Assembly: GCF_027922005.1 (NCBI RefSeq)
Contig: NZ_BSEV01000039.1
Coordinates: 1-64,000, forward strand
Source: Streptosporangium carneum
Lineage (GTDB): Bacteria; Actinomycetota; Actinomycetes; Streptosporangiales; Streptosporangiaceae
Length of the DNA stretch: 64,000 nt
Direction of reading: 5' to 3'
Each line of letters begins with the position of its first letter. Within the stretch, counting starts at the first letter, position 1. The notes under the pieces were generated by a model. The model saw only the letters and a program-made list of their open reading frames with translations, did no database searches and was not told the DNA's origin. The translations under genes and the position numbers were made by a program. Below, in pieces: positions 1-8,665 of the stretch.

Positions 1-153
1 CAACCACCGACGCCCGCCAGGCCGGAGGCCTGAATCCGCCAGAGCTCAGCTGAGACGGCCGGCCGGACCACCCGCCCCCCTCCACGCGAACCAAGCCGAA
101 CCAAACAAACCCGACGAACAAGCCAACCCGGCGAACCAAAAGAGCCAAAAGAG

Positions 154-189
154 CCAAGAGGCCCAAGAGGTCCAAGAGGCCCAAGAGGA
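154..189. repeat. 9-bp tandem repeat, four copies
   Basis: Four consecutive 9-bp units CCAAGAGGN, differing only in the last base, lie in the gap downstream of the siderophore ATPase gene. The flanking bases (about 60-200) are a purine-skewed low-complexity stretch with related AACCAA/AAGAGCC words. No gene or terminator is apparent in positions 1-252. Confidence 0.85.
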
Positions 190-252
190 CCAACCGAACA
201 GCACAACCCCTCCGACCTCCTCGGACGAGGGACCGTTCGTGAACGCCTCCGT

Positions 253-1053
253 TCAGTCGCGTCGCGCCGGGGGAGGCAGCGGGCCGACGGGCACGACCAG
301 TGGGGTGCCGGTCACCGGGTCCTCGATGACCTTGGCGGCCAGGTCGAAGACCTCCGCCAGGAGTCCCTCGGTGAGGACGTCGCCGGGAGGCCCGGCGGCG
401 ACGACCTCGCCGCCGCGCATGGCGACCAGGTGGTCGGTGTAGCGCGCGGCGAGGTTGAGGTCGTGCAGGACCATCACCACGGTGCGGCCGAGCTCGCTGT
501 GGAGCCGCCGGACGAGCTCCAGGACCTCGATCTGGTGGGCCAGGTCGAGGAAGGTCGTCGGCTCGTCGAGCAGCAGCAGGTCGGTGCCCTGGGCCAGGGC
601 CATCGAGATCCAGGCGCGCTGGCGCTGTCCGCCCGACAGCTCGTCCAGCGGGCGTTCGCCCAGGTCGAGCAGGCCGGTCATGGACAGGGCCTCGTTGACC
701 GCCGACTCGTCTCCGGACGACCACTGCCGGTACCACGTCTGGTGCGGATGCCGTCCCCTGGCCACCAGGTCGGCCACGGTCAGCCCCTCGGGAGCCGTCG
801 GGGCCTGCGGCAGCACTCCCAGGATCTTCGCCACCTCCCTGGTCGGCATCCTGTCGATGCGCTTGCCGTCCAGCAGCACCTCGCCGCCTGACGGCTTCAG
901 CAGCCGTCCGAGGGCACGCAGCAGCGTGGACTTGCCGCATCCGTTCGGTCCGATGATCGTGGTCACCGTCCCGGCCTCGATCCCGAGATCGAGTCCGTCG
1001 ACGATGACGCGGTCGCCGTAGCCAAGCTTGACGTCGACGGCTCGTAGCCTCAA
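253..1053 (-). CDS. Ferric-siderophore ABC transporter, ATP-binding protein
   Basis: This is the cytoplasmic ATPase of an iron-siderophore importer of the FepC/FecE type, 266 residues and normal in length. It has a Walker A motif GPNGCGKST at residues 35-43, an LSGGQ signature near 138, Walker [13 protein letters not shown] near 157, and a switch histidine in VMVLHDLN. I chose the TTG start because GAGAAAGG sits seven bases upstream and the TTG overlaps the permease stop (TTGA), which suggests translational coupling; no ATG is available nearby in frame. It is the last gene of a three-gene minus-strand operon with two FecCD-type permeases. Family assignment is firm; the siderophore is not predictable. 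Confidence 0.93.
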   Translation of the reverse strand: MRLRAVDVKLGYGDRVIVDGLDLGIEAGTVTTIIGPNGCGKSTLLRALGRLLKPSGGEVLLDGKRIDRMPTREVAKILGVLPQAPTAPEGLTVADLVARGRHPHQTWYRQWSSGDESAVNEALSMTGLLDLGERPLDELSGGQRQRAWISMALAQGTDLLLLDEPTTFLDLAHQIEVLELVRRLHSELGRTVVMVLHDLNLAARYTDHLVAMRGGEVVAAGPPGDVLTEGLLAEVFDLAAKVIEDPVTGTPLVVPVGPLPPPARRD

Positions 1054-2213
1054 GATCGTGCCTTTCTCCGTGCGCGGATGAGGAGATAGATCAGATACGG
1101 GGCGCCGAGGACCGCGGTGACCACGCCGACCGGCAGTTCGACGGGGCTGAACGCGGTCCGCGCGACCAGGTCGGCGGCGACGGTGAGGGCGGCGCCGGTG
1201 AGCGCGGAGACGACCAGCGGGGGCCGGGCCGCGCCGGTCAGGCGCAGCGCGACCTGCGGGGCGGCCAGGGCGACGAAGGCGATGGGACCCGCGGCGGCGG
1301 TCGCGACCGAGGCCAGCAGCACGGCGGCGAGGACCATCAGGCTTCTGACGAGGTTCGACCGCACGCCCAGGCCGGTCACGGTGTCGTCGCCGAAGCGCAG
1401 CGCGTCGAGGGAGCGGGCGCCGAGCAGGGCGGGAGGAACGAGCACGGCGAGTCCGATGGCGACGGGGACCACGTGTTCCCATCCTCTGCCGTTCAGCGAA
1501 CCGCTGATCCAGACCATGGCCCTGCCGCTGTCGTTGACGTCGCCGATGGTCAGCAGCCAGTACTTGACGTTGGTGAACACCGCGGAGACGCCGATGCCGA
1601 CGAGCACGAGGCGGTAGCCGTCCAGGCCTCCGCGCCAGGCCAGCGTGTAGACCGCCAGTGCCCCGACCAGGCCGCCGATCAGGGACAGCAGGGGAATCCC
1701 GAGCGTGGCGAGCGTGCCGCCGGGGCCGCCCGCCGCGCTCGAGGTGGCCACGATGACCGCGACCACGCTCACGCTGGCTCCCGGGGTCACCCCGAGGACG
1801 TCCGGGCTGGCCAGCGGGTTTCTGGCGACCGCCTGGGTGACGGCCCCCGCAAGGGCGAGCGCCGCGCCGACGAGGACGCCGGTCAGCGCGCGGGGAAGCC
1901 TGAGCTCCATCACGACGAAGTGGTCGGGTCCGTCTCCCACGACGGCCCCGACCACCTGGGCCAGGCTCATCGGGATGTCGCCGATCCGCATGCCGAGAGC
2001 GGTCAGCAGCGCGGTGGCGGCCAGCAGGACCAGTGCCACGGCGGCGGAGCGGGGGCGCACCGTCCACGAGGCGGGGCCGATCCGCAGCGGCCGTTCGCGC
2101 ACGCGGTGGTCACGTGCGTACGGCGTCGTGGCCTTTTCCTCGGAGGCGCTCACAGGCGTGGCCTTTTCCGCGGGGGCGCTCACAGGCCTGGCCTTTTCCG
2201 CGGGGGCGCTCAC
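1050..2213 (-). CDS. Iron-siderophore ABC transporter permease (FecCD family), second
   Basis: Membrane permease of the siderophore importer, 387 residues with about ten hydrophobic segments. It carries the family motif [16 protein letters not shown] after the second segment and the C-terminal motif [10 protein letters not shown]. The GTG start overlaps the stop of the preceding permease (GTGA). The first about 45 residues are hydrophilic and contain three 10-residue repeats ([30 protein letters not shown]), each beginning with a GTG codon, so translation could start at any of the three. The repeats are absent from ordinary FecCD proteins and are probably dispensable. It likely forms a heterodimer with the product of 2210-3262. 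Confidence 0.92.
   Translation of the reverse strand: MSAPAEKARPVSAPAEKATPVSASEEKATTPYARDHRVRERPLRIGPASWTVRPRSAAVALVLLAATALLTALGMRIGDIPMSLAQVVGAVVGDGPDHFVVMELRLPRALTGVLVGAALALAGAVTQAVARNPLASPDVLGVTPGASVSVVAVIVATSSAAGGPGGTLATLGIPLLSLIGGLVGALAVYTLAWRGGLDGYRLVLVGIGVSAVFTNVKYWLLTIGDVNDSGRAMVWISGSLNGRGWEHVVPVAIGLAVLVPPALLGARSLDALRFGDDTVTGLGVRSNLVRSLMVLAAVLLASVATAAAGPIAFVALAAPQVALRLTGAARPPLVVSALTGAALTVAADLVARTAFSPVELPVGVVTAVLGAPYLIYLLIRARRKARS
2124..2213 (-). repeat. 30-bp in-frame tandem repeat, three copies
   Basis: Three head-to-tail 30-bp units at 2184-2213, 2154-2183 and 2124-2153 on the minus strand, the third more diverged. Each begins GTGAGCGCC and encodes a VSAxxEKAxx decapeptide. The first GTG overlaps the stop codon of the upstream gene, so each unit brings a potential start codon. 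Confidence 0.95.
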
Positions 2214-3262
2214 AGGCGCACCGGCTTTCTGCGGCGGACCAGCGCGACGAAGAAGGGCGCGCCGAGCAGGGCGAGCACCACCCCGACCTCCAGCTCGCCG
2301 GGGCGGGCGACCACTCTGCCGACCACGTCGGCCAGCAGCAGCGCGGCGGCTCCCGCGAGCCCCGAGTACGGCAGCAGCCAGCGGTGGTCGGGTCCGGAGA
2401 GCGGGCGGGTCAGGTGGGGGACCATCAGGCCGAGGAACGACAGCGAACCGCAGGCCGCGACCGAGGCGCCGCCGAGCAACGTGATCGCGGCGACGCCGAC
2501 GGAGCGGGTCAGGGTGATGTTCTGGCCGAGGGCGCGTGCCACGTCCTCTCCGAGGGAGAGCGCGTTGAGCCCGGGGGCGTTGAACAGGGCGAGCAGCAGG
2601 CCCACGGCGACGAACGGGAGCACCTGCCACACGACCTCGCCGTCGCGGCCCGCGATCGAGCCCGCCTGCCAGAACCGGAAGACGTCCATCGCCCGCTGGT
2701 CCATGAGGACCAGGGCCGAGGTCAGCGCGTAGAGGAAGGCGCTGACCGCCGTCCCGGCCAGGGCCAGGGTCACCGGGGTCGGGCCGCCTCTGCCGCCCGC
2801 CATGCCGAGGGCGAAGACCCCGGCGCTCGCGACGAGGGCCCCGGCCATGCCGAACCAGATGTAGCCGTACAGGCTGGTGACGCCGAGCGCCATGATGCCG
2901 AACACCATGGCGAACGCCGCTCCCTGGGTGACGCCGAGCAGTCCTGGGTCGGCCAGCGGGTTGCGGGTGTGGCCCTGCATGAGCGCGCCCGCGACGCCGA
3001 GCGCGACCCCGGCCATGACGCCGACGGCGGTCCTGGGAATGCGCAGCGACCGGACGACGATGTCGTTCTCCGTTCCGGTCTGCGCGGTCAGCGCGTGCCA
3101 CACGTCGCCGGGCGGGACCGGCTTCGCGCCGACCATGACGCTCAGCATGACCGCGACCGCGAGGATCGCGAACAGTCCGGCCAGGACGAGCAGTCTGCGC
3201 GAGTGGACCGTTCCGGCCCTGCCGGGGGCACGGGGTCGCGCGGTGGCCGCTGATGCGCTCAC
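2210..3262 (-). CDS. Iron-siderophore ABC transporter permease (FecCD family), first
   Basis: Integral membrane permease, 350 residues, about ten membrane segments. The family motif RNPLADPGLLGVTQGA is present, followed by the cytoplasmic ATPase-contact region and the conserved GLMVPHLTR. The GTG start at 3262 is preferred because GAGAGGAG lies six bases upstream; an ATG 29 codons earlier has no ribosome site and would add a repeat-encoded tail. First gene of the minus-strand operon, divergent from the binding protein gene and presumably controlled by the iron box between them. Confidence 0.93.
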   Translation of the reverse strand: MSASAATARPRAPGRAGTVHSRRLLVLAGLFAILAVAVMLSVMVGAKPVPPGDVWHALTAQTGTENDIVVRSLRIPRTAVGVMAGVALGVAGALMQGHTRNPLADPGLLGVTQGAAFAMVFGIMALGVTSLYGYIWFGMAGALVASAGVFALGMAGGRGGPTPVTLALAGTAVSAFLYALTSALVLMDQRAMDVFRFWQAGSIAGRDGEVVWQVLPFVAVGLLLALFNAPGLNALSLGEDVARALGQNITLTRSVGVAAITLLGGASVAACGSLSFLGLMVPHLTRPLSGPDHRWLLPYSGLAGAAALLLADVVGRVVARPGELEVGVVLALLGAPFFVALVRRRKPVRL

Positions 3263-3310
3263 GCGCCGCTCCTCTCGTTCGCCGGACCGGGAAGCGGTCC
3301 GCCGTCCGTC

Positions 3311-3360
3311 TGACGCCACCTGACGCCACCTGACGCCATCTGCCGACACCTGCCGACACT
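3311..3360. repeat. 10-bp tandem repeats upstream of siderophore permease
   Basis: Five consecutive 10-bp units: three TGACGCCAYC and two TGCCGACACY. They lie in the 5' leader of the permease operon, between the iron box and the permease start. Confidence 0.85.
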
Positions 3361-3424
3361 GCCTGCCCGGCGCCGCCCGACTGTCCGGGACGGTGTTTGC
3401 CGGATCCTGGATGAGTATGCCAGT

Positions 3425-3443
3425 TTAGGCATGCCTAATCTAA
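3425..3443. promoter_or_regulatory. Iron box (DtxR/IdeR/DmdR operator)
   Basis: The 19-bp site TTAGGCATGCCTAATCTAA matches 14 of 19 positions of the actinobacterial iron-box consensus (TTAGGTTAGGCTAACCTAA), and its first 14 bp are a perfect palindrome. A half-site TTAGGTTTGCCT follows at 3445-3456. It sits between the divergent permease and binding-protein genes, so Fe2+-loaded repressor would shut off both. The inference rests on sequence match and gene function. Confidence 0.85.
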
Positions 3444-3475
3444 TTTAGGTTTGCCTTTCCTTTGAGGAGTGACTG

Positions 3476-4483
3476 ATGAGAGCGTTGCGTGCGCTGACCG
3501 TGGGAGTGGCGGGAGCCGTACTGTCCGCGGGGCTGGCCGCCTGTGGATCCAGCGCCCCGAGCACGACGGCCGACGCCGGCGCGACGCCCGCTCCGGCGGC
3601 GAGCGGCACGGCGGCGTTCCCCCGCACGATCAAGCACGCCATGGGGGAGACCGTGATCCCCGCGGCGCCGATCCGGGTCGTCGCCCTCGACCAGAGCTTC
3701 GTCGACGCGGTGCTCACCCTGGACACCGACGTCGTCGGGTTCACCACCTACCGGGCGATCGACGACAAGCTCCCCGACTACCTGACCTCGGTCCTGGACA
3801 ACGCCAAGGAGGCGAAGTCCGTCGGCACCCTCGAGCAGCCGAGCCTGGAGCAGATCATCGCGCTCAAGCCCGATCTGATCGTCTCGGCGAAGGTCCGTCA
3901 CGAGGCGCTGTACGACAAGCTGTCGAAGATCGCGCCGACGGTGTTCAGCGAGACCACCGGTGCGATCTGGAAGGAGAACCTCAGGCTCATGGGGCAGACC
4001 CTGGGCAAGGAGGACCTCGCCGAGCAGCGGCTCAAGGCCTACCAGGACCGCGCGGCCACGATCGGCGAGTCCGTCAAGAAGAAGGAGGGCGACCTGCCGA
4101 CCGTCTCGGTCGTCCGCTTCGCCGGGGAGCCGACCGTGCGGCTCTACGTGGAGAACTCCTACTCCGGGCTGGTGCTGAAGGACGTAGGTTTCCCGCGTCC
4201 GAAGGACCAGCCGACCACGACCGAGACCATCGCGGTCGACATCAGCCAGGAGAACATCTCCCAGCTCGACGCCGACCACATCTTCGTCGCGGCCTATCCC
4301 GACCCGACGGTCGAGCCGATCAAGAAGAAGTTCGAGGCCAACCCGCTCTGGGGCAAGCTGAAGGGCGCCAAGCACGACGTCAGCGACGTCACCTGGATGA
4401 GCGCCGTCGGCATCCAGGGCGCCCACGCCATCCTCGACGACCTCGCCACGACCTTCGGGGTCGACCCCGCCAAGACGGCCTGA
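3476..4483 (+). CDS. Iron-siderophore ABC transporter substrate-binding lipoprotein
   Basis: Extracellular lipid-anchored receptor that captures ferric siderophore for the divergent permeases. 335 residues; signal peptide with lipobox LSAGLAAC, so the mature N-terminus is Cys23. The body is a FepB/FhuD-type fold: two lobes (IRVVALDQSFVDAVLTL and PDLIVSAKV in the first) joined by a long helix. The ATG is preceded by GAGGAG. Immediately downstream of the iron box, so expected to be induced by iron starvation. Confidence 0.94.
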   Translation: MRALRALTVGVAGAVLSAGLAACGSSAPSTTADAGATPAPAASGTAAFPRTIKHAMGETVIPAAPIRVVALDQSFVDAVLTLDTDVVGFTTYRAIDDKLPDYLTSVLDNAKEAKSVGTLEQPSLEQIIALKPDLIVSAKVRHEALYDKLSKIAPTVFSETTGAIWKENLRLMGQTLGKEDLAEQRLKAYQDRAATIGESVKKKEGDLPTVSVVRFAGEPTVRLYVENSYSGLVLKDVGFPRPKDQPTTTETIAVDISQENISQLDADHIFVAAYPDPTVEPIKKKFEANPLWGKLKGAKHDVSDVTWMSAVGIQGAHAILDDLATTFGVDPAKTA

Positions 4484-4511
4484 CGCGGGCGCAGGACGTC
4501 GTCCCCGGTCA

Positions 4512-4538
4512 CGGGCGGGCCCGCTTCGGGCCCGCCCG
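4512..4538 (+). terminator. Hairpin terminator after siderophore-binding gene
   Basis: Perfect 11-bp inverted repeat (CGGGCGGGCCC / GGGCCCGCCCG) with a 5-base loop, 28 bases after the stop codon. There is no clear U tract, which is common in high-GC actinobacteria. It lies between convergent genes and may serve both. Confidence 0.7.
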
Positions 4539-4622
4539 CCCGGCGTTTCAGAGCCTCGACGTCCTGGAATTCAGAGTCCTCGCCCGCCCGTCCTGGGGCC
4601 GAGGCGGGGAGCCTGCCGGGGT

Positions 4623-5699
4623 TCAGGACTCGGTCAGGAAGGACCTGAGCTCCTCGAGGTGAGGCGCGATGTCCAGGCCGCGCTCCGCCAGCCAGGCGTC
4701 GTCGCCGTAGGTGCAGCGGTAGCGCTCGCCGCCGTCGCAGATCAGGGTGACCACGCTGCCCCGCTCGCCTGCCTCGCGCATCTCCCGCAGGATCTGCACG
4801 GCCGCCGCCACATTGGTGCCGGTGGAGCCGCCGACGTCGCGCCCTGTGACCTCGCGGACCCAGCGCATGGCCGCGATGGATCGGGCGTCGGGGACCTGGA
4901 TCATCCTGTCGATCACGGTGGGCATGAAGGACGGCTCGACCCTGGGCCTGCCGATCCCCTCGATGCGGGAGCCGGGGGCGGTGGTCGCGGCGTCGCCGGT
5001 GCGCCAGGAGGGGTAGAAGGCGGATCCCTCGGGGTCGACCACGGCCAGGCGGGTGAGGTGCCGCCGGTAGCGGATGTAGCGGCCGATGGTCGAGGAGGTG
5101 CCGCCGGTCCCCGCGCCGACCACGATCCAGGAGGGCTCCGGATGGGGCTCCATCTCCATCTGCTGGAAGATGCTCTCGGCGATGTTGTTGTTGCCGCGCC
5201 AGTCGGTTGCCCGCTCGGCGTAGGTGAACTGGTCCATGAAGTGGCCGCCGGTCTCGGCCGCGAGGCGGTGGGACTCCTCGTAGATCGTTCCGGGGTCGCG
5301 GACGAGGTGGCACTTGCCGCCGTAGAACTCGATCAGGGCGATCTTCTCGGGGGAGGTCGAGGAGGGCATCACCGCGATGAACGGCAGGCCGACAAGCCGG
5401 GCGAAGTAGGCCTCGCTCACCGCCGTCGAGCCGCTTGAGGCCTCGACGACCGTGGTGGAGGGGCCGATCCAGCCGTTCGCCAGGCCGTACAGGAAAAGGG
5501 AACGTGCCAACCGGTGCTTGAGTGAACCGGTGGGGTGGACCGACTCGTCTTTCAAGTAGAGGTTTACCCCCCACTGCGCGGGAAGCGGAAAGACGTGGAG
5601 ATGAGTGTCGCAGCTTCGATGGGCGTCGGCCTCGACTCGGCGGATGGCTTCGGCCACCCAGGCGCGGGTGTTCGGGTCGTGCCTGTCCACGTGTTCCAT
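4623..5699 (-). CDS. PLP-dependent cysteine synthase family protein (possible cysteine desulfhydrase)
   Basis: Fold-type II pyridoxal-phosphate enzyme, 358 residues. The Schiff-base lysine is in [10 protein letters not shown], the substrate asparagine loop in [13 protein letters not shown], and the phosphate-binding glycine loop is GAGTGGTSS. It resembles the mycobacterial Cds1-type proteins (annotated as cysteine synthases, shown to act as cysteine desulfhydrases) more than CysK, from memory of the conserved N-terminus. The ATG at 5699 is chosen over an upstream extension of 46 codons that has no family similarity. Monocistronic, divergent from the sigma factor gene, with the shared control region at 5700-5972. 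Confidence 0.85.
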   Translation of the reverse strand: MEHVDRHDPNTRAWVAEAIRRVEADAHRSCDTHLHVFPLPAQWGVNLYLKDESVHPTGSLKHRLARSLFLYGLANGWIGPSTTVVEASSGSTAVSEAYFARLVGLPFIAVMPSSTSPEKIALIEFYGGKCHLVRDPGTIYEESHRLAAETGGHFMDQFTYAERATDWRGNNNIAESIFQQMEMEPHPEPSWIVVGAGTGGTSSTIGRYIRYRRHLTRLAVVDPEGSAFYPSWRTGDAATTAPGSRIEGIGRPRVEPSFMPTVIDRMIQVPDARSIAAMRWVREVTGRDVGGSTGTNVAAAVQILREMREAGERGSVVTLICDGGERYRCTYGDDAWLAERGLDIAPHLEELRSFLTES

Positions 5700-5764
5700 G
5701 CGTCCAAAACTACCGCGAACTGGGGTTATGTGATGATGGACACAACCTCTGTCATTTTTGGAGG

Positions 5765-5790
5765 GGGATGTTACGATAATGAGACTTGTC
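5765..5790 (+). promoter_or_regulatory. Possible sigma-R-type promoter upstream of sigma factor
   Basis: GGGAT at 5765-5769 and GTC at 5788-5790, 18 bases apart, resemble the sigma-R consensus GGAAT-N18-GTT with one mismatch in each element. It would place transcription just upstream of the in-frame GTG at 5808 and create an autoregulatory loop. The match is short, so this is tentative. Confidence 0.35.
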
Positions 5791-5972
5791 TGGCTGTAGG
5801 GCGTGTCGTGTCCGTCCTCGAAGCAGCCACCGATCAACCTCCTGACCAGGCGGAACGGCTCTTAACGGCCCGCTTACAAGCCGACTGCGAGCATGCAACA
5901 AGCCGTCAGAAGGGGTGTGTCGTACCTGTGCCGGACGGTAGCGGGGGGAATCAGTACAAGGGGGAAGAACAC

Positions 5973-6569
5973 GTGATCACGATGACCGAAGAGCAGCGCC
6001 AGGACTGGTTCGAGCGCGACGTCGTTCCGGTCACCAACCAGCTCTACGCGTCCGCGATGCGTTTGACCCGCAACTCCGCCGATGCAGAGGATCTCGTACA
6101 GGAGACGGTGGCCAAGGCCTTCACCTCCTACCACCAGTTCCGGGAGGGCACCAACCTCAAGGCGTGGCTGCACCGGATCCTCACCAACAACTTCATCAAC
6201 GACTACCGCAAGAAGCAGCGCTCGCCCAAGCTCTCGGCGACCGAGGAGATCGAGGACTGGCAGCTCGCCGCCGCCGAGTCCCACATGTCCTCAGGGCTCA
6301 AGTCCGCCGAGACCGAGGCGCTCGAGCAGCTGCCGGACAGCGCCGTGATGAACGCCCTGCGCGCCCTGCCCGAGGACTTCCGGGTCGCCGTCTACCTGGC
6401 CGACGTCGAGGGCTTCGCCTACAAGGAGATCGCCGAGCGCATGGGCACGCCCATCGGCACGGTCATGTCGCGTCTGCACCGTGGTCGTCGCCAGCTCAGG
6501 ACGATGCTGGAGGACTACGCCCGCGAGGAGGGCGCGCTCCGGCTGCCCGAGCAGCGCCAGGCCGCCTGA
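5973..6569 (+). CDS. sigR: ECF RNA polymerase sigma factor, sigma-R/SigH family (thiol stress)
   Basis: 198-residue group IV sigma factor. Region 2 reads [22 protein letters not shown] with the region 2.4 segment [20 protein letters not shown], and region 4 has the motif [23 protein letters not shown]. It is strikingly close to Streptomyces SigR, including [22 protein letters not shown] between the regions. In that family it directs genes for thioredoxin, mycothiol and proteolysis under disulfide stress. GTG at 5973 has AAGGGGGA upstream. The frame stays open upstream, and a GTG exactly 55 codons earlier (5808) could give the longer sigma-R' isoform. No RsrA-type zinc anti-sigma gene follows; the next gene is convergent. 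Confidence 0.9.
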   Translation: MITMTEEQRQDWFERDVVPVTNQLYASAMRLTRNSADAEDLVQETVAKAFTSYHQFREGTNLKAWLHRILTNNFINDYRKKQRSPKLSATEEIEDWQLAAAESHMSSGLKSAETEALEQLPDSAVMNALRALPEDFRVAVYLADVEGFAYKEIAERMGTPIGTVMSRLHRGRRQLRTMLEDYAREEGALRLPEQRQAA

Positions 6570-6575
6570 CAGCCC

Positions 6576-6618
6576 GTTTCCGGGTCCGCTCCACCCCGCG
6601 GGCGGGCATCCCGGAAAC
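6576..6618. terminator. Inverted repeat between convergent sigR and EamA genes
   Basis: Nine-base perfect arms GTTTCCGGG (6576-6584) and CCCGGAAAC (6610-6618) separated by a 25-base loop, in the 57-bp gap between convergent stop codons. Could terminate either transcript; the loop is long, so confidence is moderate. Confidence 0.5.
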
Positions 6619-6626
6619 CGTCGCGC

Positions 6627-7463
6627 TCAGGCCGCGGCTATCAACGCCACGGCCGCGAGGGTGAAGCCGATTCCCGTCACCTGTACGGCGTTGAGCCGTT
6701 CCTTCAGGACGTATCTGGCCAGCAGCAGGGTGCTCGCCGGATAGAGGGAGACCAGGACGCCGACGAGGCTCAGCAGGCCGCGCTGCTGGGCGAGCACGAA
6801 CAGCACGTTGGCCGCCATGTCGAGGGCTCCGGCCGTCACGATGATCCGCAGCGCGCCGTGCCCGGGACGCAGCGTGCGGCGGGTGACGAGAGCCAGCAGG
6901 GCGATCAGGCCGATCGAGGACAGCCGCGCGCCGAACAGCGGCCACATCCCCGCCCCCTCGGGGGCCTGCGCGAGCAGGACGAAGAAGCCGCCGAAGCCCG
7001 CGCCTCCGGCGAGTGAGGCCAGGAGCGACCCGCGTCCCCGTCCCGCCGTCGCGGCCGAGGAGTCGCGGCTCACCAGCACCACCGCGACCAGCGCGAGCGC
7101 GACGCCGGCCAGCGCCGTCGTCTCCGGGCGCTCCCCGGTGGCCAGGCCGAACAGCACCGGCAGCGCGGCCGAGGTGGTCGCGGTCGTCGGGGCCACCACG
7201 GACATCACGCCGGTGGCCAGCGCGCGGTAGAACAGCACCAGCCCGGCGGCTCCCGAGACCCCGGCCGCCATGCCCCAGGCGAGCGCCTGCGCGGTCGGAG
7301 CGCCGGGCAGGAACGGCAGCAGCGCGACCACCAGGGCCAGTCCGGCCGTCTGGGAGAGCACGACGACGGCCAGCACGCGTGAGCGCCGGGTGGCCAGACC
7401 TCCGAAGAAGTCGGCCGTGCCGTACACCACAGCGCAGAGCGTGGCCAGCGTCACAGCGATCAC
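6627..7463 (-). CDS. EamA/DMT family transporter
   Basis: 278-residue membrane protein with ten predicted helices arranged as two EamA repeats, each ending in an A/G-rich helix (for example LYPASTLLLARYVLKE in the second). Such proteins export small metabolites or amino-acid derivatives; the substrate is unknown. The GTG start has GGAGTGA five bases upstream. Divergent from the XRE-cupin regulator with 85 bp between starts, which suggests it is that regulator's target. Confidence 0.85.
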   Translation of the reverse strand: MIAVTLATLCAVVYGTADFFGGLATRRSRVLAVVVLSQTAGLALVVALLPFLPGAPTAQALAWGMAAGVSGAAGLVLFYRALATGVMSVVAPTTATTSAALPVLFGLATGERPETTALAGVALALVAVVLVSRDSSAATAGRGRGSLLASLAGGAGFGGFFVLLAQAPEGAGMWPLFGARLSSIGLIALLALVTRRTLRPGHGALRIIVTAGALDMAANVLFVLAQQRGLLSLVGVLVSLYPASTLLLARYVLKERLNAVQVTGIGFTLAAVALIAAA

Positions 7464-7475
7464 TTCTCACTCCGG

Positions 7476-7489
7476 TTCAATGGATTGAA
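7476..7489. promoter_or_regulatory. Inverted repeat in EamA/XRE intergenic region
   Basis: TTCAAT-GG-ATTGAA, a 6-bp-arm inverted repeat next to the EamA start in an unusually AT-rich 85-bp divergent promoter region. A candidate operator for the neighbouring XRE-cupin regulator. Confidence 0.5.
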
Positions 7490-7530
7490 CTTTTAGTACA
7501 AGATATAGAGAACAATATAGTGCACGATGT

Positions 7531-7546
7531 GTTCACTACACTGAAC
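7531..7546. promoter_or_regulatory. Inverted repeat just before XRE-cupin start
   Basis: GTTCA-CTACAC-TGAAC ends two bases before the regulator's ATG, downstream of a TATAGT box at 7516-7521. Its half-site (TTCA/TGAA) is shared with the repeat at 7476-7489, as expected for autoregulation. Confidence 0.5.
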
Positions 7547-7548
7547 TC

Positions 7549-8124
7549 ATGGATCCTGAGACGATCACCGCGGCGGTCGCGAACAACGTGCGGGCCCAGC
7601 GGGCGCACCGGCAGATGACGCTCGACGAGCTCGCCGCCCGTTCCGGGGTGAGCCGGGGCATGCTCGTCCAGGTCGAGCAGGGGCGGACCAACCCCAGCAT
7701 CACCACGCTCACCCGCATCGCCGACGCCCTCGGCGTGACGGTCGCGCGGATCGTCGAGGTGTCCGACACCCCCGTGGTGCGGGTGGTCAGCGCCCGCGAC
7801 GTCGTCACCTTCCCGCACGGGACGGCGAGCTCGGCCAGGCTGCTGGTCGGCACGGACGCGCCGTCGATCCTCGAGCTGTGGGACTGGCGCCTGGCCCCCG
7901 GCGAGCACCACGACGGCGACGCGCACCCGCCGGGCACCCGGGAGATGCTGACCGTCCTCGAGGGGGAGCTGACCCTCTCGGTGTACGGCGGAAGCCATGT
8001 CATCGGCGTCGACGACGCCGTCGTGTTCAGCGCCGACCGGCCGCACAAGTACGCCAACCGGGGGGAGGTCCCGCTCCGTTTCGTGATGGTCGTAACGGAA
8101 CCTCGTGAGACGCCTGACCAATAG
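7549..8124 (+). CDS. XRE family transcriptional regulator with C-terminal cupin domain
   Basis: 191-residue one-component regulator. Residues about 10-65 form a helix-turn-helix (LDELAARSGVSRGMLVQVEQGRTNPS, the usual HTH_3 pattern). Residues about 105-180 form a cupin barrel with HHDGDAHPPGTREMLTVLEGELTL, carrying candidate metal or ligand residues His and Glu. Proteins of this type usually repress an adjacent transporter and respond to a small ligand bound by the cupin. Divergent from the EamA transporter. Confidence 0.9.
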   Translation: MDPETITAAVANNVRAQRAHRQMTLDELAARSGVSRGMLVQVEQGRTNPSITTLTRIADALGVTVARIVEVSDTPVVRVVSARDVVTFPHGTASSARLLVGTDAPSILELWDWRLAPGEHHDGDAHPPGTREMLTVLEGELTLSVYGGSHVIGVDDAVVFSADRPHKYANRGEVPLRFVMVVTEPRETPDQ

Positions 8125-8268
8125 TGGGGAACAGGTGTCGGCGAACACTTCGGAGCCGCATCATTACACTATGTCGCTTTCGGTGTCCCGTGCCGACGTG
8201 CTGAGCTCGTCGGCCGACGGGTGCGTGCCCCGGTCGTGCCGTCCGTCTCCCCGCATCGGAGGTGACGG

Positions 8269-8583
8269 GTGAACGAGGCGGCCGTGGCGGCGGAGGCGAT
8301 AGACAGGCTCAGGGCCGAGCTGGTGGGGCTCGGCGTCACCGGTGTCTACGAGGTCGGCGACGACGGCACCCTGTCGGTGTGGATCGGGCTCGTCGTCCGC
8401 TTCCGCGACGGGTTCTACCGGTGGCAGGAGGGGCGGGTGAAACGGCGTCACCTGGCCACGGATCCCGGAGGGTGCGCCGTTCGCGTGGCGCGTCGCTACG
8501 TGGAGCTCCAGGCTGACGTCCCGACCTGGTGGGACGAGCTGGCCAGGACCCTGCGGGGAGACGTGGCCGAGGACTACCCCTGA
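8269..8583 (+). CDS. Hypothetical protein, 104 residues
   Basis: Small soluble protein without signal peptide or membrane segment; I do not recognise the family. The strong ribosome site GGAGGTGACGG just before GTG and typical high-GC third positions support it as a real gene. Content is mixed: an N-terminal amphipathic helix (AVAAEAIDRLRAELVGL), then beta-rich VYEVGDDGTLSVWIGLVVRF, then a basic region. Same strand as the DUF2461 gene 82 bp downstream, possibly cotranscribed. Confidence 0.7.
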   Translation: MNEAAVAAEAIDRLRAELVGLGVTGVYEVGDDGTLSVWIGLVVRFRDGFYRWQEGRVKRRHLATDPGGCAVRVARRYVELQADVPTWWDELARTLRGDVAEDYP

Positions 8584-8665
8584 GGGGGTGAGGCCTCGAG
8601 ACGCCGTCCGGTTCCGCGGGGCAGGGCTTCCGCGGCTGTCGGTGACGGGTGGCACGATGGGCGGC

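Noticed and set aside
1054-2067. N-terminal extension of the siderophore ATPase through the permease gene
   Set aside because: Overlaps the permease completely and is Arg-rich shadow sequence; the ATPase begins at the TTG at 1053.
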